Of a stretch of 64,000 nt of DNA, positions 34,334 to 43,568 are shown in pieces. Within the stretch, counting starts at the first letter, position 1. Each line of letters opens with the position of its first letter. The translations under genes were made by a program, and so were the position numbers. The stretch is from assembly GCA_002320285.1 (NCBI GenBank), contig DCKE01000026.1:14394-78393 (forward strand), given 5' to 3'. Below the pieces are notes generated by a model that was given only the letters and a program-made list of their open reading frames with translations, was not told the DNA's origin and did no database searches. Source of the stretch: Flavobacteriaceae bacterium UBA1682 (lineage in GTDB: Bacteria; Bacteroidota; Bacteroidia; Flavobacteriales; Flavobacteriaceae).

Positions 34334-35602
34334 ATGAATAGAAGATATGCTTATGCATTTTCTGCTCTTATGATTTCAGGGCTTGCAATGGCTCAAAAAA
34401 GTGAATTAAAAGATGCAGAGCGCGCTATTAAAAAAGGCGATGTTCAAGAAACTCAAGCTGCCTTATCAAAAGTTGAAGCAGTATTAACTAATGCCAATGA
34501 TGCTCAAAAAGCGCAGTATTATTTCCTTAAAGGAAACTTCGCTTACGAACAAGTTAAGAAAAAAGTGGATTTAGATAAAAATATTGATGAAGTAGTTTCT
34601 TCGTATAGTAAACTTATCGAGCTTGAAAAAGCATCCAAAACAGCTAAATATACCAAGCAAGCTCAGGAAGAGTTAAAAGCTATTGGACAGGTTGTTGTCA
34701 ATAAAGCGATTGAAGACAATAATGCTAAACGTTATGCTGAAGCTACTAAGCGTTTTAATAAAGCTTATGAATTAAGCCCTACGGATACGATTTATCTTTA
34801 CTATGCGGCGTCTACAGCGGTGAACTCTAAGGATTATAATGGAGCGATCAACAATTATAAAAAATTGATTGATTTAGGATTTACAGGTCAGGAATCTTAT
34901 TATACGGCTGTTGAGAAAACAACTGGAGAAGTTCAAAGTTTTGGTAAAGACACTAAAATGAGAGATTTGATGATCAAACAGGGAACTCACAAAGACCCTA
35001 AATTTGTCAAAGAAGCTTCAAAAAGACCCGAGATCATTAAAAATATGGCTTTGATTTATTATCAAGAAGGTAATTATGATGAAGCGGAGAAGGCTATATC
35101 TGAGGCTCGTAAATCAGATCCAAATGATGTAAACTTATTGTTGACGCAAATGGATTTGTATTTGAAGTCAAACAACATGGGTAAATATGAGGAATTGGCT
35201 AAAGAAGCATTAGCTAAAAATCCGAATGACGATGTGTTGTTGTACAACTTAGGTGTGACGAGTTATCAAGCCAAAAAGTATGATGAAGCTAAGAAGTATT
35301 ACGAAAAAGCGATTGCAATTAATCCAAGATCTGAAAATGCTTACTTAAACTTGGCGATTCTTAAATTGATGCCGGATGAGGGATTGACAAATAAGATGAA
35401 TAGTTTGGGAATGTCTGCTCAAGACAATAAAAAATATGAGGAATTAAAGAAAGAGAAGGATAGAATCTACAAAAGTGCTATTCCTGACTTAAAACAAGTG
35501 CTTTCGATTAATCCAAATAATGAAGAAGCGATTGGTACTTTAAGAGGTATCTATAAAGCTTTGGAAATGAAAAATGAATTAAAAGCGTTGGAATCCAAGT
35601 AA
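34334..35602 (+). CDS. Periplasmic tetratricopeptide-repeat protein
   Basis: This 422-aa protein has a signal peptide (MNRRYAYAFSALMISGLAMA, cleavage before Q21). TPR units follow, clearest at PEIIKNMALIYYQEGNYDEA, LLYNLGVTSYQAKKYDEAKK and AYLNLAILKL. The last part is a charged helical tail. It starts 25 nt after gyrA on the same strand and shares its terminator, so it is probably co-transcribed with gyrA, an arrangement I have seen as common in Flavobacteriia but whose meaning is unknown. It should be a periplasmic scaffold. No enzymatic motif is seen. Confidence 0.85.
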   Translation: MNRRYAYAFSALMISGLAMAQKSELKDAERAIKKGDVQETQAALSKVEAVLTNANDAQKAQYYFLKGNFAYEQVKKKVDLDKNIDEVVSSYSKLIELEKASKTAKYTKQAQEELKAIGQVVVNKAIEDNNAKRYAEATKRFNKAYELSPTDTIYLYYAASTAVNSKDYNGAINNYKKLIDLGFTGQESYYTAVEKTTGEVQSFGKDTKMRDLMIKQGTHKDPKFVKEASKRPEIIKNMALIYYQEGNYDEAEKAISEARKSDPNDVNLLLTQMDLYLKSNNMGKYEELAKEALAKNPNDDVLLYNLGVTSYQAKKYDEAKKYYEKAIAINPRSENAYLNLAILKLMPDEGLTNKMNSLGMSAQDNKKYEELKKEKDRIYKSAIPDLKQVLSINPNNEEAIGTLRGIYKALEMKNELKALESK

Positions 35603-35615
35603 TTTGATGTTATAT

Positions 35616-35647
35616 AAAAAAAAGCCGTCGTAATTGACGGCTTTTTT
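35616..35647 (+). terminator. Terminator of the gyrA-TPR unit
   Basis: AAAAAAAGCCGTC pairs with GACGGCTTTTTT across a 6-nt loop, ending in T6, 13 nt after the TPR stop. Confidence 0.9.
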
Positions 35648-35889
35648 GGGTTTTAATCCAAACTAAGCTTGTTTTTGATTGATTCAATTGGGATTTTTAA
35701 GCGAAATCGAGCATGATACTCAGTGGTTTTTTTATAGTAATAACAATTGATCAGCAATGGTTTGTCGTTCTGGAGCTCGGCTCCTTTCTGAAAACAGTAG
35801 CCTAATCGTACTAAATTAAGGTTTTTTAATAGGGCTTATAAGTCGAAAAATATTTTTTAAATAAATCTTTACATTAAAAAACAGCAAAA
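35648..35889. other. Intergenic region with no recognised feature
   Basis: About 240 bp of AT-rich sequence lies between two terminators. I found no coding frame or RNA motif. Confidence 0.55.
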
Positions 35890-35931
35890 AAAAATTAGGA
35901 GGTTTATCTCTAAAGACAACCTCCTAATTTT
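35890..35931 (-). terminator. Terminator downstream of the DUF349 gene
   Basis: AAAATTAGGAGGTT pairs with AACCTCCTAATTTT across a 13-nt loop, flanked by A and T runs. The repeat array at 35942-36028 lies between it and the gene it serves. Confidence 0.75.
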
Positions 35932-35941
35932 ATATAATCTC

Positions 35942-36028
35942 ACTCCCGATTCTCGACTCCCGACTCCCGAATTTCGATTCACGAATTTCGACTCCCGAAT
36001 TTCGACTCCCGAATTTTACTCCCGAATT
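35942..36028. repeat. Short tandem array of ACTCCCG / AATTTCG heptads
   Basis: Repeats of the 14-mer ACTCCCGAATTTCG start at 35963 and 35991. Variants lie at 35942 (ACTCCCGATTCTCG), 35956 (ACTCCCG only), 35977 (ATTCACGAATTTCG), 36005 (13 nt) and 36018 (11 nt). The unit is two heptads, both ending in CG. The array ends inside the DUF349 stop codon (36027-36029). It is richer in C and G than its surroundings. No coding role is likely. Confidence 0.85.
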
Positions 36029-37910
36029 AAAGTTCTTTAATGCGCTTGAGTTTTTCAGCCCAGATTTTGTAATCTTCTTTGTGTTTTTCGATGTTTTTAT
36101 AAACTTCTCTAACAAATGGATTATCGGGTTTGGCATTAGAAATAAACTGTATGTTGTTTTCTAATTGGAATATTTCCGATTTCAATTCCTCCATTTTTCT
36201 TTGAATAAAAATGGTTTCATTTTGAATTTTTTTCTGATCGTTAGAACCAACGAGTTGGTCCATACGGTTATTGAATTTAACCGTTTCAGTTTCTTTTTTG
36301 CTCAAGCTTAATTTATCGAATAAGACATCCAATATTTTGTTGAATTTACCTTCCACAAAACGTTTGCTCTGTGCTACTCTGCCAATGTTTTTCCAATTGT
36401 TGATATGAAGTTTGATTTCTTCTAAATCGGTTTTGTGATCACCGGATAATTGAAACTCTTTAAGCAGGTCTAGGTATTCTTTTTTCTTATTGTAAGCGGC
36501 TGCCTCCTCTTCATTTTCTTGATTCTTGGCGGTGTGCAATTTATCAAAGTAGTGGTTACAAGCATCTTTAAACTCTTTCCAAAGGCTGTCTGAGTATTTT
36601 TTAGGTACATGTCCAGTCTTTTTCCACTCGTCTTGAATGCGTTTCATCAAGGGGGTAGTCGTATCAAAGTCCTCGCTGTTTTTAAGCGCGTGTGCACTTT
36701 CAATTAAAGCTTGCTTTTTCGTAAGATTTTGTTGTTGATCAATTTTTAAATCCTTGTAAAAGGTATTTTTATTGATGTTGAAATTACGCGTAGCGAGTTT
36801 AAATAAATACCAGGTTTCTTCATTCTTCTCTGAAGGTACTTTACCAATAGCGAAAAATCGATTTCTCAGTGCCTCGATTTTTTTGATTTGATTTTGCCAG
36901 GCATTGTGACTTGTCATTTCTTCTCTTGAGATTTGATCCATTTCGGTAATGATCTCAATTTTCTTAGCCAAGTTTTCATTTTCAGCTTCGCGAAGTTTAT
37001 CAAACAATTGCTCGCGTTTGTCGTGCATTTGTTTGGTTAAATCGCTGAATTGCTCCCAGATTTGTTCTCTGATCTCACGATCTACTGGTCCGATTTCTTC
37101 TTTCCAGATTCGGTGTAAAGTTTGTAATTCTCTAAAGGCTTTGATAATATCATCCTCTAGGAGTAGCTCCTCAACACGAGTGATGATTTTCTGCTTTTGC
37201 TCTAGATTGTGTTTGAAATCCATGTCGCGAGATTCCCTGTCCAAATGCAATTGATCGTAAAAACGCTCCACGTGAAAGTGGTAGTTGTTCCATACGTGAT
37301 TGTATTTATCGCGAGGAATTGGTCCTGCATGGTTCCATTTCTCTCTTAAAGCAGTCAGTTTTTTAACAGCATCGTTTCTGTTGTCAGCATCATCGATTAA
37401 GGTTTTTAATTCCTCAATGATGGCGATGCGATTATCTAAGTTTTGATTTAAATTTTTCTGTAGTTGTTTGTAATAAGCATTTTTTCTATCGCGATACTCG
37501 TTAAATAAGGTTTCAAAGTAGTTTTTTAGAGGAAATTCGTATTCAAACTCCGTGGTGCTGTCTGGATTTTGCTCTAAAAACGCTTCTTTTTTCTCTTCGA
37601 TGAAATCATTGTACTTAGAAAGAAAAGCTTTTCTTAATTCTTCAGCGTGATCTTTGATAGAAGTGATCTTTTCCAGTGAAATTAACTTTTGTAATTCGTC
37701 GGATAAGGCTTCCATACTTAGACTATCATAATCCAATTTTGGAATATAATTTGATTCGCTTGCCGTATTGTCTTCACTTTCTTCCGCATTGGAAAGTATG
37801 ATGGAGTTCACAGCTTGTTCTTGATCAGTAGGTACAATTTCAGGAGATGAAACTTCATTAAGTCCGTCTGCATCCCTGTGCAGGTTATCATTCTTTTCTT
37901 CTAACATCAT
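36027..37910 (-). CDS. DUF349-domain coiled-coil protein
   Basis: This 627-aa cytoplasmic protein has about five DUF349 repeats from about residue 165 on. Each has a helical hairpin with a tryptophan-containing segment such as LREKWNHAGPIPRDKYNHVW, HRIWKEEIGPVDREIREQIW, RFFAIGKVPSEKNEETWYLF and EWKKTGHVPKKYSDSLWKEF. The N-terminal 60 residues are acidic and disordered-looking, and the C-terminus is a coiled coil. DUF349 proteins occur across bacteria; no mechanism is settled. The gene sits next to aroE on the same strand, with 128 bp between. It ends at a short tandem-repeat array. Confidence 0.9.
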   Translation of the reverse strand: MMLEEKNDNLHRDADGLNEVSSPEIVPTDQEQAVNSIILSNAEESEDNTASESNYIPKLDYDSLSMEALSDELQKLISLEKITSIKDHAEELRKAFLSKYNDFIEEKKEAFLEQNPDSTTEFEYEFPLKNYFETLFNEYRDRKNAYYKQLQKNLNQNLDNRIAIIEELKTLIDDADNRNDAVKKLTALREKWNHAGPIPRDKYNHVWNNYHFHVERFYDQLHLDRESRDMDFKHNLEQKQKIITRVEELLLEDDIIKAFRELQTLHRIWKEEIGPVDREIREQIWEQFSDLTKQMHDKREQLFDKLREAENENLAKKIEIITEMDQISREEMTSHNAWQNQIKKIEALRNRFFAIGKVPSEKNEETWYLFKLATRNFNINKNTFYKDLKIDQQQNLTKKQALIESAHALKNSEDFDTTTPLMKRIQDEWKKTGHVPKKYSDSLWKEFKDACNHYFDKLHTAKNQENEEEAAAYNKKKEYLDLLKEFQLSGDHKTDLEEIKLHINNWKNIGRVAQSKRFVEGKFNKILDVLFDKLSLSKKETETVKFNNRMDQLVGSNDQKKIQNETIFIQRKMEELKSEIFQLENNIQFISNAKPDNPFVREVYKNIEKHKEDYKIWAEKLKRIKEL

Positions 37911-38038
37911 TATAAATGCTTAATGTTTAACATTATTTTCGGAAAGATACAAAACACAACCGAGCTTGAAAAAGAAAATTTATAAAAAAATGCATTTTCT
38001 ACCGCAATTAAGGTCTGATTTAGTATAAAATAACTTTT

Positions 38039-38794
38039 TTAGCTCATCACGATCTTATTCCAAATGCTCCATGACTTCTCTGCTTGTAATTCAAGCATCT
38101 CCAATCCGTTTTTAATCTGAGCACCGCGTTTTTGTGCCTCGCGTAAAAATGCACTGATTTCAGGGTTATATATCAGATCATAAGCCAGGTGTTGATCGGT
38201 GAATAGACTGTAGTCGAATTCGGGCTTTTGGTCAATATTTGGAAAAGTTCCCAGAGGAGTCGTATTAACAACCAACAGATGAGACTTAAATATAGCGGGT
38301 GTTAATTGTTCGTAACTCAAAACTCCTTCTTCGGGACTGCGCGATACGAATTGCGTTTCGATTTTCAGCTTTTGCAATGCGTAATAAACCGCTTTACTCG
38401 CACCACCGGTTCCCAATATCAGCGCTTTCTCCGGTTTGTTTTTCAACAGCGGCTTCAGGGATTTATAAAAACCATACCAATCGGTGTTATAACCTTTAAG
38501 TTTTCCTTTCTTAGTTATTCTAATCGTGTTTACAGCGCCAATTTCTAATACCTTTGTCGATAGATCGTCAAGATAGGGGATGATGGACTCTTTATAAGGA
38601 ATCGTTACGTTGAGCCCTTTTAAATTGGGGTTGTCTGTGAGAATTTGGGTAAATTCAGAAATTTCATTCAGTTCAAAGTTTTCATAAGTACTTTGTTGAT
38701 CTCCTTTTGTGGCAAATCGGCTTTTGAAATATTGTCGCGAAAAGGAATATTCGATGTTCTTACCGATTAGTCCGTATTGGTTTCTCTTTCCCAT
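38039..38794 (-). CDS. aroE: Shikimate dehydrogenase
   Basis: This 251-aa enzyme reduces 3-dehydroshikimate to shikimate with NADPH in aromatic amino acid synthesis. GLIGKNIEYSFSRQYF (8-23) is the substrate-binding start. NVTIPYKESIIPYLD carries the catalytic lysine. GAVNTI and NTDWYGF follow. The nucleotide loop is LGTGGASKAVYYAL and the later NTTPLGTFP is the second shikimate-site motif. The length is slightly short, as usual for the Bacteroidota type. It is on the same strand as the DUF349 gene and probably shares its transcript. Confidence 0.94.
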   Translation of the reverse strand: MGKRNQYGLIGKNIEYSFSRQYFKSRFATKGDQQSTYENFELNEISEFTQILTDNPNLKGLNVTIPYKESIIPYLDDLSTKVLEIGAVNTIRITKKGKLKGYNTDWYGFYKSLKPLLKNKPEKALILGTGGASKAVYYALQKLKIETQFVSRSPEEGVLSYEQLTPAIFKSHLLVVNTTPLGTFPNIDQKPEFDYSLFTDQHLAYDLIYNPEISAFLREAQKRGAQIKNGLEMLELQAEKSWSIWNKIVMS

Positions 38795-39080
38795 CTCTAA
38801 ACTTTTTTGATGAATTTTTAATTTTGAATTTGACAGGACAAGATTACTAAAAAAACAGCTAATTAGACCTACTAATAATGCAAATTATTTTGGGTTTTTT
38901 GTTTGCTGAATTTGAGGTATAAATACCAATAGCCAAGGCTTAAAAACCAGGGTATCTAAGCAAATATTTTTGCTGCGGACTGAACGGGGTCGCTTTTGTA
39001 GAATGATTGATTAAACCGCAAATTACAGCCTTTAAAAGATCGATTGAAACGTCTTTTAGCTTGCGGTAAGGCGATTAAAT
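38795..39080. other. Intergenic region with no recognised feature
   Basis: About 285 bp precedes aroE and follows the TPR terminator. I saw no coding frame; promoters for aroE should lie here but no full consensus match was found. Confidence 0.5.
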
Positions 39081-39109
39081 AAAAAAAACCATCCTTAGGA
39101 TGGTTTTTG
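39081..39109 (-). terminator. Terminator of the TPR gene at 39112-40512
   Basis: AAAACCATCC pairs with GGATGGTTTT across a very short loop. It is followed on the minus strand by eight T. Confidence 0.88.
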
Positions 39110-39111
39110 AT

Positions 39112-40512
39112 TTATCTAGATGCAGGATATTTTTCAATGACATTTTGAAGCGATGGGTTTTCCCATTGTGAAGGAAACAACTCTTCAATGATTGATTTTT
39201 TGTCGTAGTCGTTTTGCAGTCCAATGGTCAAGTGAAAAGTACCCTTTTCAATATCGTTTTGCGAGAAATATATTACCGCAAGGCGATAAGCGATTTCCGG
39301 ATCATCAGGATGTTTTTCTGAGATTTCCAACAATTTTGAAATGGCAGTTTCATACTCGCCTAAAAGGTATAAGACATCGGTCCAACTGGTCCAATCTGAA
39401 AGTTGATCGCTACCGAGTTCGATGGCTTTTTGGTATCCGATTTCCGCTTCCGAAAAATGCAAAAGACTTTTGTTTAAAGCGGCATAACGAATCCAATACT
39501 TTTCGTTTTGATCGTCAATATTAATCGCTTTCTCCAAGTGATGTAACGCCTTCTCGTATTTTTCTTCCTTGATAAAAAAATCGGTCAATGATATCCAACC
39601 CTTATCTAAAAGTGGATCCTCATGAACGGTCTTTTTATAATAATGCAAGGCCATTTCGGAGTTTCCTAGTTCTTCATGGCAATTTCCAATGCGCATCAAT
39701 ACATAAGAAGAAGGAGTGTCCAAATCCAGCGTAATCATATAATTGTCAATAGCCTCTTGAAATCTTTTTAATTTCTCTAATGCCTTTCCCTTTTCTAGAT
39801 AGGCACCCAAAAAGTGCTCGTCAATTAAAGTGGCATATTCAAAAGCTCTAACCGATTCTTCATATCTTTTTAGCGTAAAGTATTGTCGGCCCAATTGATG
39901 CCAAGCAATGTCGCTATAAGGATCATTTTCAATAAATTCATTTAAAAATTCCACAGCCTTTTCATTTTCTGCAAGGAAATCAAAACAGTACACCACATTG
40001 TACAAAGCAGATTGGTCCTCTTCATCATTTTCTAAACAATGGATAAAACTTTGTTTTGCCAATTCAATCTCATCGATAAAAAGGTATTCCATGCCCAAAA
40101 GTGAGAATACATCCGAGAAGTCTTCTGTCAAGTCTAAAGCGACTTTTAAAAATTCTATCGCTTTCTCGTGTTGACCCTTTTTGGAATAAATATTGGCTCT
40201 TTGTATATATATTTCTTCATTAGTCGGCTCGATAGCATGCAATTCGTTTAATAAACGATCGGCCATCTCTAATTTGTCCTGAAATATCAATAACTCCACT
40301 TGTACCAATTTTAGGCCTGTCGAGTTGGGGTGTTGTTCTAGTGCTAATTTTAAGGCTTTTTTTGCCAAATTCATTTTGCCAGAATCGAGGTAATGAAGGA
40401 TGATATTCTCAAACTCTTCAGAATCAAAAAACAATACTTTGTTTGTTTTTAGCATCGATTCAAAACGGGAAAGGGATAAATTATATTCTTCTTCTTCGTT
40501 GCTCAAATACAT
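39112..40512 (-). CDS. Cytoplasmic tetratricopeptide-repeat protein
   Basis: This 466-aa protein has no signal peptide. From about residue 35 it is a regular TPR solenoid of about eleven units, for example ANIYSKKGQHEKAIEFLKVA, HQLGRQYFTLKRYEESVRAF, GKALEKLKRFQEAIDNY and GNCHEELGNSEMALHYY. The N-terminus MYLSNEEEEYNLSLSRFESM is acidic. It should be a soluble adaptor. It lies downstream of the aminotransferase gene on the same strand after a 106-bp gap, with the near-consensus -7 sequence TATATTTA in that gap, so it may have its own promoter. No partner can be named. Confidence 0.85.
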   Translation of the reverse strand: MYLSNEEEEYNLSLSRFESMLKTNKVLFFDSEEFENIILHYLDSGKMNLAKKALKLALEQHPNSTGLKLVQVELLIFQDKLEMADRLLNELHAIEPTNEEIYIQRANIYSKKGQHEKAIEFLKVALDLTEDFSDVFSLLGMEYLFIDEIELAKQSFIHCLENDEEDQSALYNVVYCFDFLAENEKAVEFLNEFIENDPYSDIAWHQLGRQYFTLKRYEESVRAFEYATLIDEHFLGAYLEKGKALEKLKRFQEAIDNYMITLDLDTPSSYVLMRIGNCHEELGNSEMALHYYKKTVHEDPLLDKGWISLTDFFIKEEKYEKALHHLEKAINIDDQNEKYWIRYAALNKSLLHFSEAEIGYQKAIELGSDQLSDWTSWTDVLYLLGEYETAISKLLEISEKHPDDPEIAYRLAVIYFSQNDIEKGTFHLTIGLQNDYDKKSIIEELFPSQWENPSLQNVIEKYPASR

Positions 40513-40618
40513 AATAAAATCTTTTATGTTATCCTTAGACTAAATATACAAAATTTAGGCCGGATTATTTTTGAAAAAACTTGTTTTTTTTACAAATTAT
40601 TTCTTTATTAAGAAAACT

Positions 40619-41812
40619 TTACAGGTTTTCGGACTGTTGTATTTCATCGAGTACATCCAAGATGATTTGACAACCTTCTCTGATTTCGTCTTCGGAAATC
40701 GTTAGTGGTGGTGTGATTCGAATAGCTTTACCGTCGAATAGCAGCCAGAACAAAATTAAACCTTTATCTTGGCATTTCATAATCACTTGATTGGTAATAG
40801 CATCGCTGGCAGTCATTGGTGCAAGCATCAATCCGCGTCCACGTACTTCTACTATCAATGGATGTACGAGCAGCGCTCTAAAAAGTTTTTCCTTTTCGAG
40901 TGTTTGAGCCATGATATCCGTTTCAACCAGTTCTTGTAAAGTAGCTAAAGAAGCTGCTGCAATAACAGGATGTCCTCCAAAAGTCGTAATATGTCCAAAT
41001 TTAGGATTGTCAAACAACAAATCCATATGTTGGTCATGGGCTGTAAATGCTCCAACGGGCATACCGCCACCCATACCTTTTCCAAGTACTAAGATATCTG
41101 GGATCACATTGTAATTCTGGAAACCGAAAAGTTTGCCCGTTCGGCCAAAGCCCGGTTGTATTTCATCGACTATCATCAACGCACCGACTTCATCACAGCG
41201 TTTTCTCACCTTCAGCAAGAAATCGTCTTTGGGCTCTATAAAACCGGCACCACCTTGGATGGATTCCAAAATTATAGCGGCGGTTTTTGTCGTAATTTTT
41301 TGTAAATCCGCTTCGTTGTTAAACGTGATAAAGTCTACATCAGGTAATAGCGGTCTAAAAGCGCGTTTGCGATCCTCACAACCCATAACACTCATCGAGC
41401 CCATAGTGTTGCCGTGGTAGGCATTGTGGCAAGAGATGAATTGACTTCTTCCCGTCACGCGTTTCGCCAATTTCAAAGCGCCTTCCGTCGCTTCTGTACC
41501 CGAGTTGACCAAATAGGTTTTGTTTAACTGAGCAGGTAAATGTTCTGCAAGTAATTTACAAAAGGCTACTGCCGGATCTTGTATGTATTCACCATAGACC
41601 ATTACGTGGGAATAGCGATCCAATTGATCTTTTATCGCCTGATTGACGCGTTCGGGCTGATGGCCAAGAGTACAGGCGGAAACACCCGCTACAAAATCTA
41701 AATATTTTTTGTTGTTGGTATCGTATATATAGGAACCCTTTGCATGCGAAACCTGCATGGCTAGAGGATTAGGTGATGTCTGTGCTTGGTATTTGAAAAA
41801 ATCTTTTCTCAT
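40619..41812 (-). CDS. Class III PLP-dependent aminotransferase (acetylornithine-type)
   Basis: This 397-aa enzyme belongs to the ornithine/acetylornithine aminotransferase group. NSGTEATEGALKLAK (103-117) binds the cofactor phosphate. VDEIQPGFGRTG (215-226) carries the PLP-pyridine aspartate D216. LGKGMGGGMPVGAF (243-256) has the Schiff-base lysine K245. The substrate is uncertain: no arginine biosynthesis genes are next to it, and family members of this kind in Flavobacteriia are annotated simply as aspartate aminotransferase family proteins. It lies 11 nt downstream of the OstA-like gene on the same strand and is probably co-transcribed with it. Confidence 0.88.
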   Translation of the reverse strand: MRKDFFKYQAQTSPNPLAMQVSHAKGSYIYDTNNKKYLDFVAGVSACTLGHQPERVNQAIKDQLDRYSHVMVYGEYIQDPAVAFCKLLAEHLPAQLNKTYLVNSGTEATEGALKLAKRVTGRSQFISCHNAYHGNTMGSMSVMGCEDRKRAFRPLLPDVDFITFNNEADLQKITTKTAAIILESIQGGAGFIEPKDDFLLKVRKRCDEVGALMIVDEIQPGFGRTGKLFGFQNYNVIPDILVLGKGMGGGMPVGAFTAHDQHMDLLFDNPKFGHITTFGGHPVIAAASLATLQELVETDIMAQTLEKEKLFRALLVHPLIVEVRGRGLMLAPMTASDAITNQVIMKCQDKGLILFWLLFDGKAIRITPPLTISEDEIREGCQIILDVLDEIQQSENL

Positions 41813-41823
41813 GGTCGGCAGTA

Positions 41824-43464
41824 TTATTTTTTGGTGTTTTTCTTTTCTTGTTTCGGCTTGCCTGTAGTTTCGGTTTGGACCTCCATTGGAACCTCTGCAT
41901 CTTTCTGTTGGGTGATGCTCTCTTTTTGAATTTTTAAATCCAAAGCGAGTTCAGATTCTGGGAAAATTTGATCGAGACTTCGTATGCGTTCCTCGCCCCG
42001 CCAATTGAAATCTCGTAGTTTACGCGCATTTTCAGGCAGGTCGGCTTCTGGGTAAATTTCGCTTTTAGGTTCGACAAATAGGGTGGCGGTCTGTATTTTA
42101 TTTTCTTCTAACTCCAAATTGATTCGGCTGCAAACCCCTTTGTTGATTCCGATAAACTCATCTTTATCATTGTACATATAATAAATGATTTCGGCATTTT
42201 TGATCAGATCGATTTCGTACATTTTATTATCCCGAAACTTCCCATAGAGATTTTGTCCCTTGACTTGATTAAAACCCGTGCCCAAAGTGTCCTGCTGTAT
42301 GACAAATGCATCGACTAAGACCTTGAGCGAGTCGAGTTGCTCGGTGACGGGATTGTTGATTAAATGTATCAATTTACCGCTTAACTGACTGTCTCCATTC
42401 CAAACAACGGGTTTGCCAATCATTTGAGTGAGTCCAACTTTCTGACTGTAATGCAAAGAATCACTCTTTCCACTCATATCTGTTTTAAAAATTCGGGCAT
42501 CATTAAAACCGCGTATGATCCGCGCTTCCGGTTTTCCTGTAACCAAGATACGTTTGGCGTGTATATAAACCGAATCATTTTCTGTGACCGTAGTTATTAA
42601 AGCTTTTTTAGTAACAAACATCGAATCTTGTGCTCTGTAAACTTCGGCATAATGTCCGCGTATAATCATTTTATTGATCGTATCGGTTATTTTGACGTTG
42701 TTGGTGGCTGATGAGAAATCGCGTTTTTTGTCGTAATACATCGAATCGCCTTCAATGCGACGGTTGTCGTATATGATATGAGATTTCTTGATTAACTTTC
42801 CAATGTCTTGTTTGACATCATAAAAACCGTTTTCGGTATAGATATAATTGTCTTTGCTCGTAATTGTTGATGGTCCAAAAACATAAGAATGTTGAGGAAC
42901 TTCATAATAATCTAAGTGGTTTGATTTAACGACCGTTCCCTGATCGGTAGTGATGGTTACTGCATTGAAAAATTGAAATTTCTTGTCGTTTACAAAATAT
43001 TTCCCCGCGTTACTGGTCAATAAGTTTCCCTCGTTGGTGATTTTTCCAAATGAATTGTAGTAAACGATATTTTGGTTTCGATCAAAGTGTAGGGTATCGG
43101 TTTCCAGCATAGAGTTTGGCGAACGCATGATGACGTTTCCATTGGCGTAGGCAAAGCCATTCATACCGTTGTATTCGGCGTAGCGGCTGTTCATATGAAT
43201 GGTGTCACCTTGGTTCATGATGACATTACCAAAGAGTTTGATGTAGTTTTCCTTTTCGAAGTAGTAGGCCTTATTGCAAGTGATTAATACCCCATCGTGT
43301 TCTGCATTGATGTTTCCAGTTAATATAACCGCATTGGGAATTTCCGCTTGGTTGATATCGCTATAATCCGCATGGTTAATGATGATGTTTTTTTTATTTT
43401 GTGCAGTTACAACGAAGGTGAAAAGAAGAAAAGAATATAGAAAAAATAATGGTATTGTTTTCAA
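41824..43464 (-). CDS. OstA-like (LptA/LptD-related) periplasmic protein
   Basis: This 546-aa protein has a signal peptide (MKTIPLFFLYSFLLFTFVVTA). Repeated beta-jellyroll strands follow, of the OstA type: VILTGNINAEHDGVLITCNK, FGNVIMNQGDTIHMNSRYAE, YANGNVIMRSPNS and so on. These V-x-x-x-G-x-V repeats match the LptA-type domain that binds lipid A in the periplasmic bridge. The C-terminal half repeats the theme, and the end is lysine-rich and probably disordered. A role in lipopolysaccharide transport is inferred. It is followed by the aminotransferase gene and preceded by purA. Confidence 0.85.
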   Translation of the reverse strand: MKTIPLFFLYSFLLFTFVVTAQNKKNIIINHADYSDINQAEIPNAVILTGNINAEHDGVLITCNKAYYFEKENYIKLFGNVIMNQGDTIHMNSRYAEYNGMNGFAYANGNVIMRSPNSMLETDTLHFDRNQNIVYYNSFGKITNEGNLLTSNAGKYFVNDKKFQFFNAVTITTDQGTVVKSNHLDYYEVPQHSYVFGPSTITSKDNYIYTENGFYDVKQDIGKLIKKSHIIYDNRRIEGDSMYYDKKRDFSSATNNVKITDTINKMIIRGHYAEVYRAQDSMFVTKKALITTVTENDSVYIHAKRILVTGKPEARIIRGFNDARIFKTDMSGKSDSLHYSQKVGLTQMIGKPVVWNGDSQLSGKLIHLINNPVTEQLDSLKVLVDAFVIQQDTLGTGFNQVKGQNLYGKFRDNKMYEIDLIKNAEIIYYMYNDKDEFIGINKGVCSRINLELEENKIQTATLFVEPKSEIYPEADLPENARKLRDFNWRGEERIRSLDQIFPESELALDLKIQKESITQQKDAEVPMEVQTETTGKPKQEKKNTKK

Positions 43465-43535
43465 ATCTAGAATTTTTGTTCAAATTTAAAGAAAAAAAGT
43501 TCAGAAAAATTTAATTGGGAATTATTTATAAACAA

Positions 43536-43562
43536 AAAACACTTTCCGAAGAAAGTGTTTTG
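43536..43562 (-). terminator. purA terminator with TTCG tetraloop
   Basis: On the minus strand AAAACACTTTC, TTCG, GAAAGTGTTTT, followed by T, forms a perfect 11-bp stem closed by a stable TTCG loop. Confidence 0.92.
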
Positions 43563-43568
43563 AGTTAA

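Noticed and set aside
35930..36136. 68-codon minus-strand frame running through the heptad array
   Set aside because: It overlaps the DUF349 C-terminus in another frame, and its residues are only the translation of the repeat array.
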